Below are positions 7,838 through 13,526 of a stretch of 20,027 bases of DNA, one piece after another. Made by a program: the position numbers and the translations under genes. Under the pieces are notes generated by a model. It did no database searches, had not been told where the DNA came from, and was given only the letters and a program-made list of their open reading frames with translations. This DNA comes from a virus: the IMG/VR virus record IMGVR_UViG_3300012931_000086, positions 1 through 20,027 of that record; one strand, given 5' to 3'. Position 1 is the stretch's first letter, and every line of letters starts with the position of its first letter.

Positions 7838-8701
7838 ATGGTTACTGCGTTTACAGCAAAATCAAAATATAAGGGCTATATGCCCTCCATCGGCGAGGTG
7901 GAGTTTGAATTACCCGGGGGTACTCCCTATGCCGTCGATACTGTCCAGAAATACCCAATTGGTACCATTATTCGGCGTGGTGGGCGTACATTCATTTATG
8001 CCAAAGCCGGAGGTGACTGTCATACCGAATGGGGGGCTTATAAATCAAAGAAAACCAATACCAATGCTGTGGCTCCCACTCAGGCAACTGCCACAGAACA
8101 AGCCGCTGCCTATTCTGGTGAGACATTGGCAGCTGGGGCAGCCGGAAGTTGCTATGTTACCGTGACGATTGATACTGAAATCGGCGTTTTGACCACCGGC
8201 GTCTTATCTGAAAATGAGCTGGCCGGTGGCTATATCGTCATTGGTAATGGTTCCGCCCAGCATCCCCAGAACCGCATGATTGTCAGCCATCCCGCACTTG
8301 CTACAACCGGCGGATCGTTAACCCTGAAACTCGATTCACCTCTTGAGAGGGCTGTCACAGCCGCGACCACCAATATCGAATTGATGGAAAACCCTTTTAA
8401 TGGGGTTAAAGCTGATGGCTCCGGAGGAGATTATGTAACTTTCCTCGGAATGCCGACTGTCGAGGCTGTAAGTGGAGAATTCTTCTGGATTCAGACATGG
8501 GGAGCCTGTTGGATTACCAGTAACAGCGTTACCTGTGATTCTGCCAGAGACCGCACTATCGTCTGGGTTGGCAACGGCAGCGTTGAATCCAGTAACGATG
8601 AAACTCTGGAAAGCGGCTTCCAGATGGCCGGTGTCGCATTGGATGACAGCAGCGACGGTTCCAGTAATGCGCCTTTCGTCCTACTCCAGATCATCCCATA
8701 A
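7838..8701 (+). CDS. Putative capsid decoration / head structural protein
   Basis: The 287-residue protein is encoded directly after the capsid gene, the usual place of head decoration proteins. The N-terminal part has the segment KYPIGTIIRRGGRTFIYAKAGGDC (about residues 38-61), which from memory recurs in uncharacterised head proteins of environmental phages. The remainder is rich in Gly, Thr, Ala and Ser with alternating beta-strand patterns and no catalytic motif or signal peptide, consistent with a beta-rich surface protein. An AGAGGT ribosome binding site lies 11 bases before the ATG. Hairpins flank the gene on both sides, suggesting its transcript level is set separately from its neighbours, as expected for a protein needed in hundreds of copies. 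The role is inferred from position and composition; a head fibre or minor capsid protein is also possible. Confidence 0.6.
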   Translation: MVTAFTAKSKYKGYMPSIGEVEFELPGGTPYAVDTVQKYPIGTIIRRGGRTFIYAKAGGDCHTEWGAYKSKKTNTNAVAPTQATATEQAAAYSGETLAAGAAGSCYVTVTIDTEIGVLTTGVLSENELAGGYIVIGNGSAQHPQNRMIVSHPALATTGGSLTLKLDSPLERAVTAATTNIELMENPFNGVKADGSGGDYVTFLGMPTVEAVSGEFFWIQTWGACWITSNSVTCDSARDRTIVWVGNGSVESSNDETLESGFQMAGVALDDSSDGSSNAPFVLLQIIP

Positions 8702-8723
8702 CCAATAATTCTCGACTGCAATT

Positions 8724-8753
8724 CAGGGCACCAGCTATCCGGTTGGTGCCCTG
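8724..8753 (+). terminator. Strong hairpin between head and connector genes
   Basis: A 10-base-pair perfect stem, CAGGGCACCA at 8724-8733 with TGGTGCCCTG at 8744-8753, has a 10-base loop. It lies between the putative decoration gene and the connector gene. The following bases (CCTGGAGTTTAG) hold only three T in a row, so it is an incomplete intrinsic terminator that may reduce read-through from the highly expressed capsid genes. The structure is clear from sequence; termination itself is inferred. Confidence 0.65.
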
Positions 8754-8786
8754 CCTGGAGTTTAGAATAATCCGGAGTAAATAATC

Positions 8787-9878
8787 ATGGCATTAAAACT
8801 TAAAACCGCTCCCACACTTGAACCGATCAGTAAAACGGAAGCGAAACTGCACCTTAAACTCGACAGTGAGTCCTTCGCTGACAACATTGTTATAAATCAA
8901 AGCATTACCCCTGGTGACCATGTTATCGCAGCCTCTTATTCGCTGGTTGGTACAGCTATTAATGTTCTTGGTAAAAATGTTGTCGTCAATCTCAACTCAG
9001 GGGCTAACGGGACCGGCGGTACGGTAGACGTTAAACTACAGGACTCGGACGACGGTACGACCTATACCGACGTGGCCAACGGGGCATTTACTCAGGTTAC
9101 CGAGTCAAACGACAATGCAGTTCAGGAAAAGACGTATACCGGCGGCAAGCACTATTTAAAAGCCGTTGCTACTGTCGGCGTTGCTACCTGTGATTTCGGA
9201 GTTGATATTATAGTGTCCGACTCCGATACCACGGAAGATAACGAGTTGGACATCATCATCGGGACTGCCCGCGAGTACTGCGAGGGATTCCAAAATAGAG
9301 CCTACCTTGAGCAGACCTGGGAGCTGTGGTTAGATGAGTTCCCGGAGGACGATTACATCAAGCTGCCCCTACCGCCTCTTTACTGCCCGGCCATAACTGC
9401 CGGGGCATTTGTTACCGGCGTCACTTACCGGATTCTCTCTATCGGGACGACCGATTTCACTCTGATAGGAGCTGCGGCAAATACTGTCGGCGTGGTCTTT
9501 ACCGCGACCGGGGCCGGGACAGGGACAGGGACCGCCACCGCCTCCGTGATCATCTCCTATTACGGCACCGACAATACAGTTTATTACATGGATGCGGGCG
9601 ACTATACGATTGACGATAAGGACCAGTTCGAGCCAAAGGTGTTTTTGAATTATGGCGAGAGCTGGCCCAGCACCACACTCAGACCGCACAACGGCGTCTG
9701 TGTGACCTTTATCGCCGGTTACGGAGCAACAGCCAGTTCGGTGCCTTTAAAGGTAAAACAGGCCATGCTGCTGCTGATCGGACATCTTTATGAGCACCGG
9801 GAGGCAGTAACCGACAAACAATTAACTAACGCGCCGCTGGCCGTTGATTCGCTGCTCTGGCAGGAGCGTGTTCTCTGA
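8787..9878 (+). CDS. Head-tail connector protein (HK97 gp6 / phiE125 gp8-like) with two inserted domains
   Basis: The familiar connector core is split over a 363-residue protein, about twice the usual 180-200. Core pieces: ALKLKTAPTLEPISKTEAKLHLKLD (2-26); EDNELDIIIGTAREYCEGFQNRAYLEQTWELWLDEFP (150-186) with LPLPPLYCPA (193-202); then a DAGDYTIDD turn, SWPSTTLRPHNGVCVTFIAGYG and VKQAMLLLIGHLYEHREAV near the end. Insert 1 (about 34-148) is a beta-rich domain with LQDSDDGTTYTDVANGAFTQV. Insert 2 (about 203-251) is ITAGAFVTGVTYRILSIGTTDFTLIGAAANTVGVVFTATGAGTGTGTA, a module that recurs in phage virion proteins. The ring of this protein sits under the portal. GGAG lies 9 bases before the ATG, and the stop overlaps the next start (TGATG). 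Confidence 0.88.
   Translation: MALKLKTAPTLEPISKTEAKLHLKLDSESFADNIVINQSITPGDHVIAASYSLVGTAINVLGKNVVVNLNSGANGTGGTVDVKLQDSDDGTTYTDVANGAFTQVTESNDNAVQEKTYTGGKHYLKAVATVGVATCDFGVDIIVSDSDTTEDNELDIIIGTAREYCEGFQNRAYLEQTWELWLDEFPEDDYIKLPLPPLYCPAITAGAFVTGVTYRILSIGTTDFTLIGAAANTVGVVFTATGAGTGTGTATASVIISYYGTDNTVYYMDAGDYTIDDKDQFEPKVFLNYGESWPSTTLRPHNGVCVTFIAGYGATASSVPLKVKQAMLLLIGHLYEHREAVTDKQLTNAPLAVDSLLWQERVL
8886..9230 (+). other. Inserted beta-rich domain in the connector (insert 1)
   Basis: Codons for about residues 34-148 of the connector break the normal helical bundle core between the KLHLKLD and TAREYCEGF segments. The insert has alternating hydrophobic residues, the LQDSDDGTTYTDV turn, an EKTYTGGKHYLKAVATVG segment and no cysteine pair or catalytic residue. 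It looks like an immunoglobulin-like or jelly-roll fold. Boundaries are approximate, set by comparing with the remembered layout of uninterrupted family members. Confidence 0.7.
9393..9539 (+). other. Inserted virion module GTTDF/GVVFTATG in the connector (insert 2)
   Basis: Codons for about residues 203-251 encode a 49-residue module with the pattern AGxFVxGxxYxIxxxGTTDFxxIGAxxNTxGxxFxATGxGxGTGxA, found widely in tail fibre and other phage virion proteins. Here it interrupts the connector between LPPLYCPA and the strand leading to DAGDYTID. The end is a short near-repeat of GGGACA units coding for GTGTG. Confidence 0.75.
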
Positions 9879-10201
9879 TGGTTAGAGCAGGAGATTTAAG
9901 GCAACGCCTAATTATTCAGATAGCCTCAAAAGCTAAGGACGCCGGTGATGCCTGGGTTAAGACGTGGACGACATGGGCCACCGTTTGGGCTGATATTATA
10001 CCCGACACCGGCAACACTCAATATTCCGCTTCTCAACTCAACTCCGAAGCAAACGGCAAAATAAGGATCCGCTGGCGATATGGCGTCAAGCCGACTATGC
10101 GGGGTTCTTATCAAGGCCATATTTACGAGTTTCTATCTATCATCGAGCCGCAAAAAGCTCATGACGATCTGGTGATAATTTACCGGGAGAAATTGGACTA
10201 A
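9878..10201 (+). CDS. Head closure / head-tail joining protein (SPP1 gp16 / HK97 gp7-like)
   Basis: The protein has 107 residues, typical for the Phage_H_T_join family. The opening AGDLRQRLIIQIASKAKDAGDAWVKTWTTWATVWADI is the family hallmark (start with GxLxxRIxIQ, then a W-x-x-x-xxVWAxI strand). It goes on with RIRWRYGVKPTMRGSYQGHIYEFLSIIEPQKAHDDLVIIYREKLD, matching the usual beta-barrel and end. It forms a ring under the connector that closes the filled head and docks the tail. Translation is coupled to both neighbours: it begins inside the connector stop (TGATG) and its stop overlaps the next start (TAATG). Confidence 0.9.
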   Translation: MVRAGDLRQRLIIQIASKAKDAGDAWVKTWTTWATVWADIIPDTGNTQYSASQLNSEANGKIRIRWRYGVKPTMRGSYQGHIYEFLSIIEPQKAHDDLVIIYREKLD

Positions 10202-10620
10202 TGGAAGAGATCATCGGTATGGAAGAGCTGGAGAACAACATCGAGAAGGTTAAGGCGCAGCTTACCGCCGACCAGATCGAACCGGTACTGCTGCAGGGGG
10301 CCAATATTATTGCCCAGGCTGCCATTAATAACGCCCCGACAGGTCCGACCGGCAATTTGAAACGCGGTATCATCGCCAAGACCCTGACAAGGACCAGCGA
10401 TCAACCGGCTCCGGCCATCGCTGCCATCGATTACCGTATCGCCCCGCATGCGCACCTGGTAGAGTTTGGTCATTTTCAAACCAAAAAAAAAGGCGGTCCG
10501 GCAGTTAAATATGTCGCTCCTCATCCCTTCTTCCGCCCTGCATGGGACACGAATAAAGAGGCAGTCTGTGAGGCCATTACCGACGAATTAAAAAACATGA
10601 TTGAGGGAGCACCGGATTAA
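10201..10620 (+). CDS. HK97 gp10-like tail completion / head-tail joining protein
   Basis: The protein has 139 residues, the normal size for the HK97 gp10 family. It starts with EEIIGMEELENNIEKVKAQLTADQIEPVLLQGANIIAQAAINNAP, a long helix followed by the conserved AxxNAPxxTGxLKRGI turn (here APTGPTGNLKRGIIAKT). A later strand has HAHLVEFGHFQTKKKGG, the typical LVEFG segment, and then APHPFFRPAWDTNKE, the conserved PFxRPA block. The protein takes part in joining head and tail or completing the tail. It overlaps both neighbours by one base in TAATG junctions, so four neck genes are probably translated as one coupled unit. Confidence 0.9.
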   Translation: MEEIIGMEELENNIEKVKAQLTADQIEPVLLQGANIIAQAAINNAPTGPTGNLKRGIIAKTLTRTSDQPAPAIAAIDYRIAPHAHLVEFGHFQTKKKGGPAVKYVAPHPFFRPAWDTNKEAVCEAITDELKNMIEGAPD

Positions 10621-11021
10621 TGTTTATCCAGCAGGCACTTGAAAAAGAACTGAAACTGGCCGCGGCGGTTACTGCGCTGGCGGGCGAGCGTATCTATTAT
10701 GCCGGTAATGTCCCTCAGGAAGTGGCATATCCTTATATTGTTCTGCAAAAGATATCCGATGTACCGGATAAGCACAGCTTCGATGCCGCCTCAGAAGCAT
10801 CAGTTGCCCGGATACAGATATCGATATTTTCCGACAACTATTACACATGTCAACAGATCGCCGATGCGGTCAAAGCTGCCATCAACGGCTTCAAGGGAAC
10901 GATGGGCGGCGGTGCGGGTGTGGCAGTAGGCGGCTGCTTCCTGGAAAGTGACAATGATCTGCCGCCCGAAGATAAGCTGGCACCCTACGGCATAGCCGCG
11001 GATTACATTTTGCATTATTAA
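10620..11021 (+). CDS. Tail terminator / completion protein (DUF3168, gp17-like)
   Basis: The protein has 133 residues. It shows the usual outline of DUF3168 proteins: a helix at the N terminus (EKELKLAAAVTALAGERIYYAGNVPQEVAYPYIVLQKISDVPD), a strand with ASVARIQISIFSDNYYTCQQIADAVKAAING, and a final strand ending in APYGIAADYILHY. These proteins form a hexameric ring that caps the tail tube and binds the head closure ring. GGAG lies upstream within the previous gene. It is the last gene of the neck cluster; the tail tube gene follows 17 bases later with its own strong ribosome binding site. Confidence 0.88.
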   Translation: MFIQQALEKELKLAAAVTALAGERIYYAGNVPQEVAYPYIVLQKISDVPDKHSFDAASEASVARIQISIFSDNYYTCQQIADAVKAAINGFKGTMGGGAGVAVGGCFLESDNDLPPEDKLAPYGIAADYILHY

Positions 11022-11038
11022 ACTGGAGGTATAAAACC

Positions 11039-11464
11039 ATGGCTACAGGTAATACTCAGGTTGGTTATGGAACTACATTAAAATGGAACTCGTATACAGT
11101 TGCCAAACTGACCAAAATCGGCGGCGCGAGTTTCAAAACCCAGGAGGTGGATATTGCCACCCTCGATGCAGCGAACAGGGCATTAGTCACCAAACCCGGA
11201 ATGATAAAATATCAACCTATACCGGTCGAGGGTGTACTGGCAACGGACGATACGACCGGTCAAATGGCATTATACACAGATGGTCAAGCAGCAACATCCA
11301 GGACGTTTATAATCACCCTCCCGACAACTTTAGGCACGGTTACGGTGACCGGTACCGCTTTTCTCTCCGAGGTGGGATTGGGTGATATTACGCCGGAGGG
11401 ATATATCACGATCAAGTTCAATATAACCCCGACCGGCGCATGGACATGGTCGTCTGCTGCTTAA
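11039..11464 (+). CDS. Major tail tube protein
   Basis: The 141-residue protein has the beta-rich make-up of siphovirus tail tube proteins. Notable segments are YGTTLKWNSYTVAKLTKIGGASFKTQEVDIATLD near the start, IKYQPIPVEGVLATDDTTGQMALYTDG in the middle, and TVTVTGTAFLSEVGLGDITPEGYITIKFNITPTGAW near the end. Hexamers of this protein stack to form the tube through which DNA passes. The ribosome binding site GGAGGT at 11025-11030, 8 bases before the ATG, is one of the strongest in the window, fitting a protein made in large amounts. It sits between the tail terminator and the assembly chaperones, the conserved position of the tube gene. Confidence 0.88.
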   Translation: MATGNTQVGYGTTLKWNSYTVAKLTKIGGASFKTQEVDIATLDAANRALVTKPGMIKYQPIPVEGVLATDDTTGQMALYTDGQAATSRTFIITLPTTLGTVTVTGTAFLSEVGLGDITPEGYITIKFNITPTGAWTWSSAA

Positions 11465-11494
11465 ATATTTCGTACGGAATAATTGAGGGAGATA

Positions 11495-11911
11495 ATGAAT
11501 TTATTTTTCTGGAAGAAGCGTAAAGAGGTAACGGGAATTCCGGGCATTGAAGGGCGGCCGCTGAAATTAACCTGGCAGGCCATCAGTGAATTTCAGGAAT
11601 TAACCGGTACCGATATCCTGCAAATAGGTGATATCAGAAAACTTACGCCGAAGGAGACCTATATACTCATCTGGAAATGCCTTACCCGGGATGATCCCGC
11701 ACTAACATTTACTGATGTTTCGGCAATGATAGAGCGGGCGGATATGCAGGCATTGTGGAAATCTCTTATAGACTGCATTAATGAATCTCTTCCGGAGGTG
11801 AAAGGCGAAACCGTCCCTTTAGCAGTAACCCAGAGCCAACCGACTGGGCCTTCCTCTGGTCCTTTGCCGTCTACAACCTCAAAATCTCCGAAGTGTCTTT
11901 CTTGGCATTAA
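11495..11911 (+). CDS. Tail assembly chaperone, short form (lambda G-like)
   Basis: I start the gene at the ATG at 11495 (138 residues), with GAGGGAG at 11485-11491; a TTG at 11483 in the same frame is inside this ribosome binding site and is unlikely. The core is LKLTWQAISEFQELTGTDILQIGDIRKLTPKETYILIWKCLTRDDPALTFTDVSAMIERADMQALWKSLIDCINESLPE, which resembles the helical first chaperone of siphophages (family pattern of a short helical protein that counts and binds tape measure). Its last 30 residues are low in structure. Before the stop, ribosomes can slip back one base and make a longer fusion with the T-like frame. It is encoded between tail tube and tape measure, the invariant position of lambda G and GT. 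Confidence 0.85.
   Translation: MNLFFWKKRKEVTGIPGIEGRPLKLTWQAISEFQELTGTDILQIGDIRKLTPKETYILIWKCLTRDDPALTFTDVSAMIERADMQALWKSLIDCINESLPEVKGETVPLAVTQSQPTGPSSGPLPSTTSKSPKCLSWH
11794..11859 (+). promoter_or_regulatory. -1 programmed ribosomal frameshift signal in the tail chaperone gene
   Basis: Three elements are arranged as in bacterial -1 frameshift sites. An internal Shine-Dalgarno, GGAGGTGA at 11794-11801, lies 13 bases before the slippery heptamer C CCT TTA (11815-11821), read in the short frame as CCT TTA. The heptamer fits X XXY YYZ, so both tRNAs can re-pair one base back. A hairpin follows: CCCAG at 11829-11833 with CTGGG at 11844-11848, 7 bases after the heptamer, with an alternative stem CCAGAG at 11830-11835 with CTCTGG at 11854-11859. 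No start codon sits at a usable distance from the Shine-Dalgarno, which supports a stimulatory role. Confidence 0.8.
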
Positions 11912-12156
11912 CACCCCGTGAATTTCAGGCATTGGTAGACCGCTATAAAGACGAACAGGACTGGTTAAATTACAGGTCAGCCCTGATTGCCTCAATAATA
12001 GCCAGTGCCTCGACCGGCAAGGAATTCCAGCCGAAAGAGTTCATGCCGGATAATTTCAAGGAATCAACTGTAATCCAGACATCCGACCAAATGGCCGCAC
12101 AACTGAAGGCGATCACACTACTCACGGGCGGCAAAGTGGAGACAAAACATGTCTAA
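11821..12156 (+). CDS. Tail assembly chaperone extension (T-like part of a -1 frameshift fusion)
   Basis: This frame is open from after a stop at 11782-11784 and has no good start codon near its beginning. Translated through the proposed slip it reads DWAFLWSFAVYNLKISEVSFLALTPREFQALVDRYKDEQDWLNYRSALIASIIASA, which is the classical second chaperone pattern (helix, LTPREF, then a long basic helix). The fusion is 109 residues of the short form plus 111 of this frame, 220 in total, a usual GT size. A GTG at 11893 could serve as a separate start but would discard the conserved WAFLWSFAVY part. The final codons overlap the tape measure start by 8 bases. The fused protein binds the tape measure and recruits tube subunits. 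Confidence 0.85.
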   Translation, partial: SSNPEPTDWAFLWSFAVYNLKISEVSFLALTPREFQALVDRYKDEQDWLNYRSALIASIIASASTGKEFQPKEFMPDNFKESTVIQTSDQMAAQLKAITLLTGGKVETKHV

Positions 12157-12790
12157 AATGGGCGAACTCTCTGTATTAATCCGAGGCAATAACCAGCTCA
12201 CACCGGAACTCAACACCGTTAATGCCTCGTTGAAGTCGTTTAGCAGTACGCATAAGAGCACGACCGACATAACCGAATATAACACCAAACTTTCAAACCG
12301 TTCCTTTAGTCAGATGAAATCCGCCGTCCGGGAGCTGGCTAATGGCGTCGGTTTTCTCGGTTCGACTTTTATCGGCCTCGGCTCATCGATGGAGAAATCG
12401 ACCAACAAGACGACTCAAAACATCGGGCAAATGGTATTAATGGCCGGTACCATCATGACGGCGGTGGCCAGCTCGGTGCAGTTTGTTTCGGCTATTTCAA
12501 AAATGGTCTCCGCTCTGAATAAACTGCGCAGTGCCCAGATACTTGCTCAGGCGTTTTCCGGGCCGGGCGGTTGGGGCATGCTGGCAGTCGGCGGATTGGT
12601 GGCAGGCGGTACGATAGCCACGGTCAGTGCTATTTCCAAGGCCTCGAGTGAAAAGACCACCTCCACGGCGGGAAATAGTGTCACCGTAAATGTTGCCGGT
12701 AGCGTGGTTACTGAAAAGAAATTAACCGAGGTTGTGCGCCAGGGAATTGTTACCGGGCAGAGTCGAAACTATACGAGCGGGATTAAATGA
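12149..12790 (+). CDS. Tape measure protein, unusually short
   Basis: The protein has 213 residues, whereas siphovirus tape measures usually have 600-2000. Position (right after the chaperones) and layout still point to it: an N-terminal GELSVLIRGNNQLTPELNTVNASLKSFSSTH block as seen at the start of tape measures; a helical, glycine- and serine-rich middle with hydrophobic stretches at about 91-120 and 138-163; and a C-terminal VTVNVAGSVVTEKKLTEVVRQGIVTGQSRNYTSGIK, typical of their ends. Nothing indicates truncation: start (GGAG 7 bases before ATG) and end are both normal. At about 1.5 angstrom per residue it would set a tail of only about 30 nm. The stop overlaps the next start (ATGA). Confidence 0.75.
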   Translation: MSKMGELSVLIRGNNQLTPELNTVNASLKSFSSTHKSTTDITEYNTKLSNRSFSQMKSAVRELANGVGFLGSTFIGLGSSMEKSTNKTTQNIGQMVLMAGTIMTAVASSVQFVSAISKMVSALNKLRSAQILAQAFSGPGGWGMLAVGGLVAGGTIATVSAISKASSEKTTSTAGNSVTVNVAGSVVTEKKLTEVVRQGIVTGQSRNYTSGIK

Positions 12791-12978
12791 AGAAAATTCT
12801 ATCTAACATCTCGACCATACTGCTATTTATCATCTTCTTTATTCCCACATTGCTCGCTATGGCGTTTAACCATAAATTCCGGGGGCGCATCTTAGGTATG
12901 CAGCCGGAGAAGGTTCACTATCTCGAAAATTGCGAAGTCGTTTTGAAATCAGGCAATAATACACGGAGGCTCAAATGA
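12787..12978 (+). CDS. Small single-pass membrane protein after the tape measure
   Basis: The 63-residue protein starts with MKK and a hydrophobic segment at about residues 9-28 (STILLFIIFFIPTLLAMAFN), followed by a basic, polar tail (HKFRGRILGMQPEKVHYLENCEVVLKSGNNTRRLK). This is the layout of a type II or III single-pass membrane protein or an uncleaved signal anchor. No lipobox is seen. It is fused to its neighbours by ATGA overlaps at both ends (12787-12790 and 12975-12978), so it is translated in the tail operon. I do not recognise the family. A role in membrane contact during infection or in superinfection exclusion is possible but only a guess. The ribosome binding site is weak, as expected for a coupled start. 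Confidence 0.65.
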   Translation: MKKILSNISTILLFIIFFIPTLLAMAFNHKFRGRILGMQPEKVHYLENCEVVLKSGNNTRRLK

Positions 12979-13523
12979 ATATCTTAGACCAAATTAAAAC
13001 TGCGGTGGCTCTGGTAGAGTTAAAATCAATCCGGAAACATGATGCCCTACTGGTGCTGGAGGATAAAAGGACAGGCAGGCGCCGCCTCATCTGGGGCCGG
13101 AATATCGTAACGACCGCCGGTAATACCTGGTATGCCCAGAAGGCTTGTGGCCAGACGCCCACAAACGCCTTTACCAGCCTATATCTGGCAACGGCGGGCC
13201 CGTCCACTCCCGCGGTTGGCGATGATTATGATGATTTTACTGTACAATCCGGATCTGAAAAAGCGGTCACCTCCGGCTATCCCAAGGTACCTGATACCGA
13301 CTCGGATAATACCGGGCTCGGGGCAACGGTGGTAAGCTGGAAGTTCGAATACGCCACCAGTGACGGCCCGTTCGCAACCGCTATCACCCATTCATTTATA
13401 TCAATTGCCTCCGCCACTACCGGCAGCCCCATTCTCAACTCGTATAAATGGAGCAGCAGCTGGACGAAGGATGTCAGCACCTCGGCTAAGGTATTCGCAA
13501 ATCACACTGTTCTGGGGAGTTAA
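12975..13523 (+). CDS. Putative tail structural protein
   Basis: The protein has 182 residues with no family I can name with certainty. The N-terminal part (1-40) is helical and basic, followed by RRRLIWGRNIVTTAGNTWYAQKACGQTPTNAFTSLYLATAG. The rest is rich in Thr, Ser, Gly and Asp with beta-strand patterns, and its layout (GRNIVTTAGNTWYAQ then FTSLYLATAGPSTPAVGDDYDDF) recalls uncharacterised virion proteins encoded near tail tips in environmental phages. It lies between the tape measure and the repeat-bearing protein, so a distal tail or tail-tip role is likely. GGAGG at 12965-12969 gives a strong ribosome binding site 5 bases before the ATG, which overlaps the stop of the preceding gene. Confidence 0.6.
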   Translation: MNILDQIKTAVALVELKSIRKHDALLVLEDKRTGRRRLIWGRNIVTTAGNTWYAQKACGQTPTNAFTSLYLATAGPSTPAVGDDYDDFTVQSGSEKAVTSGYPKVPDTDSDNTGLGATVVSWKFEYATSDGPFATAITHSFISIASATTGSPILNSYKWSSSWTKDVSTSAKVFANHTVLGS

Positions 13524-13526
13524 TTA

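Noticed and set aside
9521-9540. Short GGGACA-type tandem repeat in the connector gene
   Set aside because: It encodes the GTGTG part of a known protein module and is only a few units long, so it is part of the domain and not a separate repeat element.
11483-11497. TTG start at 11483 for the first chaperone
   Set aside because: It overlaps the GAGGGAG ribosome binding site of the ATG at 11495.
11893-12156. Independent gene starting at GTG 11893 for the second chaperone
   Set aside because: It would drop the conserved WAFLWSFAVYNLKISE part, which is read in the same frame upstream; a -1 frameshift fusion explains the data better.
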